Assembly: GCA_963809245.1 (NCBI GenBank)
Contig: CAWEIU010000002.1
Span: 248,001-312,000, forward strand
Direction: 5' to 3'
Length of the DNA stretch: 64,000 bases
Origin: Roseiarcus sp963809245
GTDB lineage: Bacteria > Pseudomonadota > Alphaproteobacteria > Rhizobiales > Beijerinckiaceae
In this document: positions 9,961 through 17,917 of the stretch, in pieces
How positions within the stretch are numbered: the stretch's first letter is position 1
Layout: the number at the start of each line of letters is the position of its first letter
Program-made: the position numbers and the translations under genes
Notes under the pieces: model-generated
Seen by the model: only the letters and a program-made list of their open reading frames with translations
The model's database searches: none
What the model was told of the DNA's origin: nothing

Positions 9961-11259
9961 ATGGCGAAACCTCTGCGTATCGGCGTCGCCGGCCTCGGCG
10001 TCGTCGGCTCAGCGTTGGTCCGGCTCCTACAGCGTCGGCGCGAAGACCTCGCGGCGCGGACGGACCGTGACATCTCGGTCGGCGCCGTCAGCGCGCGTAG
10101 CGCCCGCGACCGCGGCCTCGATCTCGCCGGCGCGAGCTTTTTCGACGACCCCGTCGCACTCGCTGCGTCGGCCGACATCGATCTCTTCGTCGAACTCGTC
10201 GGCGGGGCGGACGGGCCGGCCTATGCGGCGGCCAAGGCGGCGCTTTCGCGCGGGCTTCCGGTCGTCACCGCCAACAAGGCGATGCTCGCCGCCCACGGTC
10301 TGGAACTCGCCGAGCTCGCCGAGGTCCGCGGCGCGCCGCTCTGCTTCGAGGCGGCGGTCGGCGGGGGCATCCCCGTCATCAAGACCTTGCGCGAAGGCCT
10401 CGCCGGCAACGCCGTGCGACGCGTTTCCGGCATCCTCAACGGCACCTGCAACTACATTCTGTCGCGGATGGAGACCGACGGTCTGCCGTTCGACGTCTGC
10501 CTCGCCGACGCGCAGAAGCTCGGCTATGCCGAGGCCGATCCGACCTTCGACATCGGCGGCTTCGACACCGCGCACAAGCTCGCCATCCTCGCCTCGCTCG
10601 CCTTCGGGGCGAAGATCGACGCCGAGGGCGTCTCCGTCGAGGGCATCGAAAGCATCACGCTGGCCGATCTCGCCGCCGCGGACGAACTCGGCTATCGCGT
10701 CAAGCTGCTCGGCGTCGCGGAGCGGACGGCAAAGGGCGTCGAGCAGCGCGTCCACCCGACCATGGTCGCCAAATCCGAGCCGCTGGCCCAGACGATGGGT
10801 GTCCTCAACGCGGTGACGATCGACGGCGACGCGGTCGGCGCGCTCACGCTGGTCGGACCGGGGGCGGGCGGCGACGCCACCGCTTCCGCAGTCGCCGCCG
10901 ACATCGCCGACATTGCGCGCGGCGCTCGCGGTCCCGTTTTCGGTCGGCCGGTCGCCGCTCTGGAAGAGGCCGAACGGGTGCCGATGCAACGCCACGAGGG
11001 CGGCTATTACGTGCGTCTCGCCGTCATCGACCGCCCCGGCTCGATGGCGACGATCGCCACCCGCATGGGCGAGCGCAGGATCTCGCTCGAGGCGATCATG
11101 CAGAAGCGGCGGCCCCACGGCGCGTCGGCGGAAATCGCCCCGGTCGTGCTGATCACCCACGCGACGACCGAGACCTCGATCCGCGAAGCGCTGGCGCTCG
11201 CGGTCGCCGATGGCGTCGTGAAGGAAAAGCCGCAGGTGATCCGGATCGAGCGGAACTAG
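9961..11259 (+). CDS. hom: Homoserine dehydrogenase
   Basis: Reduces aspartate semialdehyde to homoserine with NAD(P)H, the branch point to threonine and methionine. The Rossmann loop GVAGLGVVGSALV is at residues 6-18. TANKAMLA and FEAAVGGGIPVIKTLREGL mark the catalytic domain, and AQKLGYAEADPTFDIGG the homoserine dehydrogenase signature. The last 85 residues form an ACT domain (YYVRLAVIDRPGSMATIA), the usual site of threonine feedback. ATG 9961 gives 432 residues, the normal length; the ATG at 9940 has no ribosome-binding site. It is a single gene with no aspartokinase beside it. Confidence 0.96.
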   Translation: MAKPLRIGVAGLGVVGSALVRLLQRRREDLAARTDRDISVGAVSARSARDRGLDLAGASFFDDPVALAASADIDLFVELVGGADGPAYAAAKAALSRGLPVVTANKAMLAAHGLELAELAEVRGAPLCFEAAVGGGIPVIKTLREGLAGNAVRRVSGILNGTCNYILSRMETDGLPFDVCLADAQKLGYAEADPTFDIGGFDTAHKLAILASLAFGAKIDAEGVSVEGIESITLADLAAADELGYRVKLLGVAERTAKGVEQRVHPTMVAKSEPLAQTMGVLNAVTIDGDAVGALTLVGPGAGGDATASAVAADIADIARGARGPVFGRPVAALEEAERVPMQRHEGGYYVRLAVIDRPGSMATIATRMGERRISLEAIMQKRRPHGASAEIAPVVLITHATTETSIREALALAVADGVVKEKPQVIRIERN

Positions 11260-11302
11260 ACTAGGGCGTTTTGCTTTCTGGTTGACGCAGCGCGGACCCG
11301 TC

Positions 11303-11418
11303 CCTTCTCCCCGCTCGCGGGGAGAAGGTTAGGATGAGGGGCTTGGTGAGTAGCCGCAAGCCTCCGGCCAACCACCAAGCCCCTCACCCCAGCCCTCTCC
11401 CCGCGAGCGGAGAGAGGG
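11303..11418. repeat. Nested palindromic intergenic repeat (REP/MITE-like)
   Basis: Three inverted repeats are nested in about 115 bases. The left hairpin has 12-base arms (11303-11314 with 11317-11328). A middle pair of 13-base arms is GAGGGGCTTGGTG at 11336-11348 with its exact complement at 11373-11385. The right hairpin (11393-11404 with 11407-11418) has one mismatch. The left and right hairpins are themselves related (CCCTTCTCCCCGC versus CCCTCTCCCCGC). It lies between hom and a low-GC gene. This layout is typical of non-coding mobile palindromes in Hyphomicrobiales genomes. Confidence 0.75.
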
Positions 11419-11449
11419 AGAGGGCGCGTCAAGCAAAATGCAGAATGCT

Positions 11450-11836
11450 TCAAAGCTGAGCTTCGATCGCCGCCTTGTCGATAACCGACCAGACTTTCTC
11501 AATTCGCGCCTGCTGAAAGCTATAGAATACATTCTCGGTAAAGGAGACCTTCCTGCCGTTTATATCAAGGCCAAGGAACTGTCCCTTTGGCGTGCAATCG
11601 AAGCCCAGCCGGCTCGCGACATAGGGCGGCTCGGAAATCAGCAACTGAATGTTGAAATAAAGGTCGGGAATTTCATAAAAATCGTTCTCCAGCATAGCTC
11701 GGTATTTTTGTATTCCAAATTGTTGGCCGTTGTAAACGACGTCGTCGTGAACGAACTGTGCCAGCCTCGTCCAGTCCTGCTCATTCAAACAGGCAATGTA
11801 GTTTCGGTAGACGTGAGTAAGGTCGGTTTTGACCAT
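11450..11836 (-). CDS. NTF2/SnoaL-like small protein
   Basis: A 128-residue protein with the cone-shaped NTF2-like pattern: a helical start (DLTHVYRNYIACLNEQDW), then FVHDDVVYNGQQFG, YRAMLENDFYEIPDLYFNI, FTENVFYSF and RIEKVWSVID. The fold serves enzymes and binding proteins alike, so no reaction is assigned. ATG 11836 has ACGAGGTCG before it; an upstream in-frame start at 11863 is possible. Base composition is clearly less GC-rich than the neighbours, and it sits beside a palindromic repeat, so it may have arrived by transfer. Confidence 0.72.
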   Translation of the reverse strand: MVKTDLTHVYRNYIACLNEQDWTRLAQFVHDDVVYNGQQFGIQKYRAMLENDFYEIPDLYFNIQLLISEPPYVASRLGFDCTPKGQFLGLDINGRKVSFTENVFYSFQQARIEKVWSVIDKAAIEAQL

Positions 11837-11896
11837 GGCGACGACCTCGTGGCCCTGCCGCAATGTAGCGCGTGGTGAGGTTTTGCGGTCCTGAGC

Positions 11897-12760
11897 CTAC
11901 ATCGGGTCGAGCAGCCCGAACAGGCTTACCAGGGCCAATACCGTCGCGCCGAGCGCGACCTCGGCGAGGCACGTTCTCGTTAATATATCAGCCGCCCGCG
12001 CGCTCGTCTTGAGGCGCGGTGTGAGGATGTAGCGGTTGAACAACGCAATCGCGACCATCATCGCGACCAGCGCGACCTTGACCGCCAGCAGCGCCCGATA
12101 GGGCGTCGTCACCGTCAGCGAGCCGAAGCCGGTCGTCAGGGCGATGTTGACGAGGCCGGTGATGACGACGAGCGCGACATCGAAGTGGCCCCAGAAGGAG
12201 AAGCGCCGCATCGCCGTCACCGCATCGCTCCGCAGCCCGGGGTCCCGACAAGCCCGGAGACAAAGCGCGAACATCGGCAGACCGCCGAGCCAAGCGGCGG
12301 CGGTCAAGAGGTGGAGCGCGTGATTGGCGCGATGAAGCGCCCCCAGCGCGCCCTCCTGCATCGCCGCATGGCCGACGAGGCCGAGACTCGCGACGAGCAG
12401 CGCCGAAGCGAGGGTGAGGACGAGCGAGGGGCCGCCTTTCCCCAGGACAAGCGCGACGACGAGCGCGAGGGCGAGGACCAGCCGGCCTTGCCAGACGGCG
12501 CCGAACGACGTGTCGAACAGCACGCCCGATAGGGCGTCGGCGTCGAGCGCCCCCGCCATGGAGACGGCCTCCAGGGCCAGCCAAGCGAGCGCGCTGGCCA
12601 ATGCGAGCGGAATGGCGATCGCCGCAATACGCCGGATCGCCGGGGCGAGCGCGCGCGCCAACTCCGGCGGTGCGAGCGCCGAGACAAAGGCGGCCGCGCC
12701 GAACAGCGTCATGGTCGCCGCAAAATGGGTGAAGCGACAAAGAGCGAGCGCGGCTTCCAC
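11897..12760 (-). CDS. copD: Copper resistance protein CopD-like membrane protein
   Basis: An inner-membrane protein of 287 residues with about eight hydrophobic helices. Seen: CRFTHFAATMTLFGAAAF near the start, FDTSFGAVWQGRLVLALAL, and HAANHALHLL-like histidines (HRANHALHLLTAAAWLGGLP), the heart of CopD/PcoD domains. Thought to take part in copper movement across the inner membrane with CopC. GTG start with a GAAGGCG site before it. Last gene of the minus-strand copper cluster, 26 bases after the PCu(A)C gene. Direction of copper movement cannot be read from sequence. Confidence 0.9.
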   Translation of the reverse strand: MEAALALCRFTHFAATMTLFGAAAFVSALAPPELARALAPAIRRIAAIAIPLALASALAWLALEAVSMAGALDADALSGVLFDTSFGAVWQGRLVLALALVVALVLGKGGPSLVLTLASALLVASLGLVGHAAMQEGALGALHRANHALHLLTAAAWLGGLPMFALCLRACRDPGLRSDAVTAMRRFSFWGHFDVALVVITGLVNIALTTGFGSLTVTTPYRALLAVKVALVAMMVAIALFNRYILTPRLKTSARAADILTRTCLAEVALGATVLALVSLFGLLDPM

Positions 12761-12786
12761 GAGACGCCTTCAGCCTGGGCGGCGTA

Positions 12787-13290
12787 CTACATCTTCATCC
12801 CCTTCATGGCGCCGGTCTTCGGCGCGGCGGCGGGCCCGGCGGCGCCAATGCCTTGCACCGGAAAGTCGACTGCGACGGGGCCAGCATGTTCGAAGGTGAG
12901 GGTCACCTTGACGCTGGCGCCCTTGACGAGGGGGCTCTTCAGCCCGGTGAACATCAGGTGATAGCCGCTCGGCGCCAGCTTGATCGTGCCGTGCGCGGGG
13001 ATCTCGAGGCCGCCCTGGACCTGGCGCATCTTCATCACGCCGTTGTCCATTTTCATTTGATGGACTTCGACGCCGCTGGCGAAATCCGCCGAGCCGCCGG
13101 TGAGCTTGTCGGGCGCGGCGCCGGCGTTGCGAATTTCGAGATAGCCGGCGCCGATGTCAGCGCCTTTCGGGGTCGCGCGCGCCCAGGGCTTTTCGATCGT
13201 CAGGTCGCCTGCCTTGATCTCCTGGGCGAGGGCGGGAATCGCGAACAACGTCAGCGCGAACGCGACGGTCAAAGCGTGGGATCGCTTCAT
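12787..13290 (-). CDS. Periplasmic copper chaperone PCu(A)C
   Basis: A 167-residue exported protein of the PCu(A)C (DUF461) family, which hands Cu(I) to the CuA site of cytochrome oxidase and to other copper proteins. The signal peptide is residues 1-22 (ending IPALAQ). The copper motif is complete: VHQMKMDNGVMKMRQV followed 20-odd residues later by GYHLMF, giving the H-M, M and HxM ligands. The tail is Ala/Gly-rich with Lys and Met (GAMKGMKM) and may bind more copper. A good AGAAAGGT site precedes the ATG. Placed between copC and copD. Confidence 0.94.
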   Translation of the reverse strand: MKRSHALTVAFALTLFAIPALAQEIKAGDLTIEKPWARATPKGADIGAGYLEIRNAGAAPDKLTGGSADFASGVEVHQMKMDNGVMKMRQVQGGLEIPAHGTIKLAPSGYHLMFTGLKSPLVKGASVKVTLTFEHAGPVAVDFPVQGIGAAGPAAAPKTGAMKGMKM

Positions 13291-13359
13291 AGTCGTACCT
13301 TTCTCAAATTTGATCGTAGGGAACCGCGCCGGGCCCCAGGAGGGGCGCCGGCGCGCGTC

Positions 13360-13728
13360 TCAAGGCTTTACGGTGAATTCGAAATTGCCTTGGGTGTGAT
13401 GCGTGTCGACTGACACGGCGTGCCAGTGCACCGTGTAGACGCCGGGAGCCAAGGGCTTGGCGATCGGCGCGATCAGCACGGTCGGGTTGCCGGCTTGGAT
13501 TTTCACCGGCCCGAGCGGCGCCGCCGCGCCGCTCGCCGCGGTGAGGCTGACGCCTGAGAAGCGAGGTTCCACGCCCTCGCTGAAATGCAGGCGGATTTCG
13601 CTCGCGGCGGCCACCGTGCCGCCGACCGCGGGCGTCGCGTTTTCCAGTTGGGCGTGCGCGTAGGCCGCGGCGACGGGGAAAGCGAAAACAAGCGAGAGGG
13701 CGATTCTTGCGATCGATTGGCGTGTCAT
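13360..13728 (-). CDS. copC: Periplasmic copper-binding protein CopC
   Basis: A 122-residue exported beta-sandwich protein. The signal peptide ends AAAYA, leaving an N-terminal HAQLENATPA whose histidine is the known Cu(II) ligand. The second ligand group, VDTHHTQG, is near the C-terminus. Met-rich Cu(I) loops are absent, so this looks like the Cu(II)-only form of CopC (inference from residues). An AGGAGG site precedes the ATG, which overlaps the upstream gene's stop as ATGA. Co-transcribed with the unknown exported protein upstream, then PCu(A)C and CopD downstream. Confidence 0.94.
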   Translation of the reverse strand: MTRQSIARIALSLVFAFPVAAAYAHAQLENATPAVGGTVAAASEIRLHFSEGVEPRFSGVSLTAASGAAAPLGPVKIQAGNPTVLIAPIAKPLAPGVYTVHWHAVSVDTHHTQGNFEFTVKP

Positions 13729-14645
13729 AGCGGTCCTCCTACTCCTGTAAAGATTGGCTTGCCGAGCGTGTTAGGGAGGACGTCGTCGAGGAAGAGATCT
13801 AGCTCGCCGACGACGCCGGTCCCGCGTCCGCTTGCGCTGTTCATAGGAACGACTGCTTCGAGCGCGAACTGCCACTTGTCGGTAATGTAGACTGCGCCCG
13901 GCTGGAATGTGCCAGTCGTCTGGTTTCCTCCCGGCGCGTAGTTGTAAAGCGGCTTGCTGAACGCGAATTCGGCGATCGGGACTAAATGTTTGAAGAAGGC
14001 GTTGTCGATCTCGGCGACGTGCGAATTGTAATAGGGCAGGCTGTATTGGACGGTGAAGCCCCAGTTGAGGTTCGTCGAGTTCGGGTTCCCATCCGTCCAA
14101 GCTTGGCCGGGCAGGCTCTCGCTCAATTCGGCCGTCACGGCGAGCGGGCGCAGGATGTTCAGGCTCTTGGGCAGGTCGCCGAACCCTTTGCCGATATCGA
14201 TCACCGGCTGATACACGTTGTAGGGCGTCGTCTGGCTTCCGGTGGCGGTGTTGCCCCAGTCGATCTCAAAGCCGACGGTGGCCATCAATTCATGATCGGG
14301 GAGGCAGAAGTTTCCCCATTGCAATTCCGTGCTGAGACTATCCCAGCCGTAGCCGCCGGGCTTCAGCCAGGTCGGCCCGTCCGAGATGATCAGCGCGGTG
14401 TTGGGCGTGATGGTCTTCGCCCAGGAGAAGGATGCGTCGAACTCCTGCACGCCGTCGGAATTCTGCGGCAGATAGGTGAGCGTCGGGAGCGCCAGTTCGT
14501 CGGTGACGCCTGGATCGTCGATGGCGAGCGTGGCGGGAAAAATGCGGTCGCCGCAGACGGCATGCGCGAAGGCTGGAGACAGCCAAAGCGCAGCCGTGGC
14601 GCCAAGAAGGGCGCTGGCGGCGACTCGAAGAGTTGCGATTGTCAT
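13725..14645 (-). CDS. Exported protein of unknown function in copper cluster
   Basis: I do not recognise the family. It has 306 residues, with a signal peptide (residues 1-28, ending SPAFAH). The mature part starts AVCGDRIFPATLAIDDPGV, with one early cysteine and a second at about residue 117 (NFCLPDHEL). After that it alternates short polar/aromatic strands and turns, such as WGFTVQYSLPYYN and DKWQFALEAVVPM. It ends in hydrophobic/Gly residues. That texture is like an outer-membrane beta-barrel or a periplasmic beta protein. ATG 14645 was chosen as it opens the signal peptide, and the gene overlaps copC as ATGA. Strict coupling to copC argues for a role in copper handling. Confidence 0.8.
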   Translation of the reverse strand: MTIATLRVAASALLGATAALWLSPAFAHAVCGDRIFPATLAIDDPGVTDELALPTLTYLPQNSDGVQEFDASFSWAKTITPNTALIISDGPTWLKPGGYGWDSLSTELQWGNFCLPDHELMATVGFEIDWGNTATGSQTTPYNVYQPVIDIGKGFGDLPKSLNILRPLAVTAELSESLPGQAWTDGNPNSTNLNWGFTVQYSLPYYNSHVAEIDNAFFKHLVPIAEFAFSKPLYNYAPGGNQTTGTFQPGAVYITDKWQFALEAVVPMNSASGRGTGVVGELDLFLDDVLPNTLGKPIFTGVGGPL

Positions 14646-14713
14646 GTGAAAATGCCTTGAAATCTGAACGGTGAAGGGCGCGCCGATCATTTCGGCGCGT
14701 GAGGAATTCCGGT

Positions 14714-15160
14714 TCAGACTTCGGCAGGCGGCGCGCGCGGCTGCGCGATCCCGTTCGGTTTGGAGGCTTGCAGCGAGAATTCGACCTGGACGGGGAGCGG
14801 CGCCGCCGCCACGTCGATGCGTTCGGGAAGCATCGGCGCAGGCGCGGCGAACAGCACCGTCTGAGCGCCGAACTGGCAGAGCGGGCAATCGCCGTCGCTG
14901 TGGTCGTGGCGATGTTCGGGCGCCGCGGGATGCGCGTCGTCATCGACGCAAAGAACCGCGGCGTCGCCGAAGGTCGCCTTGAGAAAGGCCGCGACCTCGG
15001 CGTGATCGGACCGGCCCTGGGGATGATGATAGGGAAGCGCCAGCAACTGGCCGAACAGGGCGAGCGCAGCGATCAGCACCGCCAGTCGCGAGAAGGCACG
15101 CGACGAAGCAGAGCGCGTCGCGCTCTTTCGCACTGCCCTCTTTCCACCCACGACGGCCAC
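14714..15160 (-). CDS. DUF2946-like protein of copper cluster
   Basis: A 148-residue protein with a basic N-terminus and one hydrophobic segment at about residues 26-43 (LAVLIAALALFGQLLALP), followed by an HH pair. The middle contains HPAAPEHRHDHSDGDCPLCQ, a His-rich stretch ending in the CPLC motif seen in DUF2946 proteins, which often lie in copper and metal clusters. Probably membrane-anchored, with its His/Cys part in the periplasm. First gene of the minus-strand copper set, 68 bases before the next. Function unknown; metal binding is inferred from the residues. Confidence 0.75.
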   Translation of the reverse strand: MAVVGGKRAVRKSATRSASSRAFSRLAVLIAALALFGQLLALPYHHPQGRSDHAEVAAFLKATFGDAAVLCVDDDAHPAAPEHRHDHSDGDCPLCQFGAQTVLFAAPAPMLPERIDVAAAPLPVQVEFSLQASKPNGIAQPRAPPAEV

Positions 15161-15354
15161 GTCGAAACCCCTCGAGCCGTAAGGAGTTACGAGGAAGTAC
15201 GGTTGGCTGTCAATTGCGCGCGGCAGGCGGCCGGCGTGATTTGCACAAATCGCGCCGGGCAGTGACGCCCAGAGCGGCGTGGCTTATGGTCGGTTTCTCG
15301 TGTTGCGTGAGAACCGGCCCAGGGGGCGCTCGGAGGGTTGATCGTTCCCCCGGC

Positions 15355-15384
15355 TTGTTAGGGACCGCGCGCTTCCGCTATAGG
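15355..15384 (+). promoter_or_regulatory. Candidate tonB promoter
   Basis: TTGTTA (15355-15360) and TATAGG (15379-15384) with an 18-base spacer, ending 29 bases before the TonB-protein ATG. The rest of the 253-base gap shared with the divergent copper cluster shows nothing else I can name. Confidence 0.45.
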
Positions 15385-15413
15385 GGAAACGCACTCCTCA
15401 ATTTGTCCAAGCG

Positions 15414-16430
15414 ATGGAACGGACGACAACGGCCGCGACGGATCGCGAAATCGGGGCGTCGCCGTTCGGCGCCGGCTTCCGGGCCGATCCCGACGAACGC
15501 CTTGGCCGCGCGCCGGCGCCGCCGCCGCGGGGACGCGCGGGCCGTTGGCTGGCGCTCGCCGGCGCGTTCGCCTTTCATGCGCTGATCGTTCTGTTGGTGA
15601 TATTCGAATATCGCTGGAACCCGCAGCCAGCGCCTCAGGCCGAGGAAATCCCGGTCGAAATCGTCGTCGAGCCGCCCCCGCCGCCGGAGCCGCCCCAGCC
15701 GCCTGAGCCGAGCCCTCAGCCCTCGCCCGAAACGAAGCCGCTCGACCTGGAGGCGGCGCACGACGCGCCGCGCGCCGCCAACGACGAAAAAGTCGAGCGC
15801 CCGGCGCCGGACGAGAAGACGAAGGCGCCGGCGCGTCAGGATACGGCCAAGGCTCCTGGCGAGGAAACCGCGCCCGAAAAGCCCGACCAGCCGTCGCGCC
15901 AGAGCGAGGCCCAGCCGGCGCAACAAGCGCCTCAGCCGACGCCGGACAAAGCCGCGGACGCGTCGGATGGCGCTCTCGACGCAAATTCCGAGAGCGCCGA
16001 CGCTCAAGCGGCGCTCGCCGCGACGCAGGCGCCGCCCCAAAAGGTCGCGACTTTCGTCGGTCAGCCGCTGCCGACCTGGTCGAAAGGCGGTTCGTTCTCC
16101 ACCTTCGATCCATTGCCGGACATCGAATTCGGCAGCGCCGCGGAGCAGACGACGATAGCGGGCGGAAAAGCCAAAAAGACCTATCTGACCTTGCTCTATG
16201 GGATGATCATGGCCCACGTGCATTATGCGGCGTCGGGGCATGGGCGCGAGGGCGAGATCGTTTTCACCGTCGACGGGAAGGGCAACCTCCTGCAACGACA
16301 AATCGCGCGTCCCAGCGGATCGATGGATCTCGATGCGGCTGCGCTCGGCGCGGTCGCGGAGGCGGCGCCGTTCCCCGCGCCGCCGACGGGTTCGCCGGTG
16401 CGGCTGAGGTTCACCTACGGCGCGAATTAG
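15414..16430 (+). CDS. TonB family energy transducer
   Basis: A 338-residue inner-membrane protein. A single membrane segment lies at about residues 45-65 (WLALAGAFAFHALIVLLVIF). A Pro/Glu/Lys/Ala-rich periplasm-spanning region follows to about residue 230, with PPPPPEPPQPPEP repeats. The C-terminal TonB domain has LLYGMIMAHVHYA, GEIVFTVDGKGNLL, SMDLDAAALGAV and PFPAPP. It passes proton-motive energy from ExbB/ExbD to outer-membrane receptors. No exbB/exbD or receptor gene is next to it. Being close to zinc and copper genes it may serve metal uptake, but that is guesswork. It ends 6 bases before the convergent zur gene. Confidence 0.92.
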   Translation: MERTTTAATDREIGASPFGAGFRADPDERLGRAPAPPPRGRAGRWLALAGAFAFHALIVLLVIFEYRWNPQPAPQAEEIPVEIVVEPPPPPEPPQPPEPSPQPSPETKPLDLEAAHDAPRAANDEKVERPAPDEKTKAPARQDTAKAPGEETAPEKPDQPSRQSEAQPAQQAPQPTPDKAADASDGALDANSESADAQAALAATQAPPQKVATFVGQPLPTWSKGGSFSTFDPLPDIEFGSAAEQTTIAGGKAKKTYLTLLYGMIMAHVHYAASGHGREGEIVFTVDGKGNLLQRQIARPSGSMDLDAAALGAVAEAAPFPAPPTGSPVRLRFTYGAN

Positions 16431-16436
16431 GGACCT

Positions 16437-16901
16437 TCACGCGGCGCCTGCGCAGGCAGGGCAAAGTCCCTGGATTTCCACCATTTGCCGATGCGCGATA
16501 AAGCCCGCGCGATGCGCCGCCTGCTCGATCGCCCGGGCGAGCCCAGGTTCGTCGATCTCTTCGCTGCGGCCGCACTTCTCGCAAAGCAGGAGGACGCCTT
16601 GATGGGCATGGCCGAAGTGGGCGCAGGGCGCATAAGCGTTGCGGCTTTCGATCTTGTGGACGAAGCCGTTGTCGAGAAAGAATTCGAGCGTGCGATAGAC
16701 GGTGGGAGGCGCGACCGGCTTGCCCTCGAGGCGACGCATTTCGTCGATGATCGCATAGGCCCCGAGCGGCGAGTCGCTTTGCCCAAGGATCGTCATCACC
16801 CGGCGGCGCAACGCCGTCAGTTGCAGTCCCTTGCTGGCGCAGGCGCTTTCGACCTCGGCGGCCCAGGCCGCCCCGCCCGTCTCGTGGCCCTCGAATCCCA
16901 T
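16437..16901 (-). CDS. zur: Zinc uptake regulator Zur (Fur family)
   Basis: A 154-residue repressor. The N-terminal winged helix has LTALRRRVMTIL, SDSPLGAYAIIDEM and PPTVYRTLEFFLDNGFVHKIE. The metal region has HFGHAHQGVLLLCEKCGRSEE and a second cysteine pair at the end (GLCPACAGAA), the structural zinc site. It is called Zur rather than Fur because it is divergent from znuACB, with a Zur-type box between them. ATG 16901 was chosen for the AAAGGCGGG site; the frame is open further up to 16982 but that stretch covers the operator region. Confidence 0.93.
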   Translation of the reverse strand: MGFEGHETGGAAWAAEVESACASKGLQLTALRRRVMTILGQSDSPLGAYAIIDEMRRLEGKPVAPPTVYRTLEFFLDNGFVHKIESRNAYAPCAHFGHAHQGVLLLCEKCGRSEEIDEPGLARAIEQAAHRAGFIAHRQMVEIQGLCPACAGAA

Positions 16902-16983
16902 CGATCCCGCCTTTCTCGAAGCGCTTGTAACACGTCCCGACAATTTCGCGCGAATGCCCTGCGTTCGGCTTGCGCGTCGCACC

Positions 16984-16996
16984 GTTATAACATAAC
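16984..16996. promoter_or_regulatory. Zur operator between zur and znuA
   Basis: GTTATAACATAAC is a perfect 5-3-5 inverted repeat (GTTAT, AAC, ATAAC) in the 146-base divergent gap. It matches the AT-rich GTTAT/ATAAC type of operator used by alphaproteobacterial Zur. It stands out sharply from the GC-rich surroundings. It lies 52 bases before the znuA ATG and 83 before the zur ATG, so it could control both. Confidence 0.85.
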
Positions 16997-17047
16997 AATT
17001 CTCCCGCCGCGCCGACAGGGCGCGTAACGCTTGCTGGAGGCGCTTCT

Positions 17048-17917
17048 ATGAATTCCAAACTCACGCTCGCGGCGCTTGCGCTCGTCGCCATGAGCGCGCC
17101 GGCGCTCGCCGACCCGGTGAAGGTCGTGGCGGCCGAGAACTTCTATGGCGACGTCGCCGCGCAGATCGGCGGCGCCAATGTCGCGGTGACCAGCATTCTC
17201 ACCAATCCCGACCAGGATCCGCACCTCTTCGAGGCGAGCGCGGACACCGCCAAGGCGCTCGCCGACGCCAAGCTGGTTATCGTCAACGGCGTCGACTACG
17301 ACCCGTGGATGGAGAAGCTGTTGAAGGCTCACGCGGCGCCGGGCCGGAGGGAAATCGTCGTCGCCTCGATCGTCGGGCGCAAGGCGGGCGACAACCCGCA
17401 TCTCTGGTACGACCCGGCTTATGTGAAGGCGGCGGCCAAGGCGATCGTCGCCGACCTCGATGCGGTCGACCCGGCCCACAAAGCCGACTATGACAAGGGC
17501 GAAGCCCAGTTCCTCGAATTGCTGAAGCCGTTGGACGCAAAGATCGCTGAAATGCACACGAAGTACGCGGGTCAGCCGGTCACCGCCTCCGAACCGGTGT
17601 TCGGCTATCAGGCCATGTTGCTCGGCCTCAAGGTGCACAACGAGAAATTCGCGCTCGCGGTGATGAACAACACCGAGCCATCTGCGTCTCAAGTGGCCGG
17701 CTTCGAGAACGATCTGAAGGGCCACAAGGTGAAGGCGATGCTCTACAACGCCCAGGCCAGCGAGCCGGCAGTCCAACGCCTGGTTCAGATGGCCAAGGAC
17801 AACGGCGTTCCGGTGGTCGGCGTCTCCGAAACCGAGCCGACGAACACGAATTACCAGCAGTGGATGCTGGGACAGCTTGATGCGCTGGATACGGCGCTCG
17901 GTGGCGCCGCGAAGTGA
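17048..17917 (+). CDS. znuA: Zinc ABC transporter, periplasmic binding protein
   Basis: A cluster A-I metal-binding protein, 289 residues, signal peptide 1-21 (ending APALA). Likely ligands are H59 (DQDPHLFE), H118 (GDNPHLWYDP), E182 (TASEPVFGY) and an acidic residue at 261 or 263 (VSETEP). Classic ZnuA has a third histidine where E182 lies and a His-rich loop; both are missing here, and the H-H-E-acid set resembles manganese-type proteins. Zinc is still the best assignment because of Zur and its box. First gene of znuACB, overlapping znuC as GTGA. Confidence 0.9.
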   Translation: MNSKLTLAALALVAMSAPALADPVKVVAAENFYGDVAAQIGGANVAVTSILTNPDQDPHLFEASADTAKALADAKLVIVNGVDYDPWMEKLLKAHAAPGRREIVVASIVGRKAGDNPHLWYDPAYVKAAAKAIVADLDAVDPAHKADYDKGEAQFLELLKPLDAKIAEMHTKYAGQPVTASEPVFGYQAMLLGLKVHNEKFALAVMNNTEPSASQVAGFENDLKGHKVKAMLYNAQASEPAVQRLVQMAKDNGVPVVGVSETEPTNTNYQQWMLGQLDALDTALGGAAK

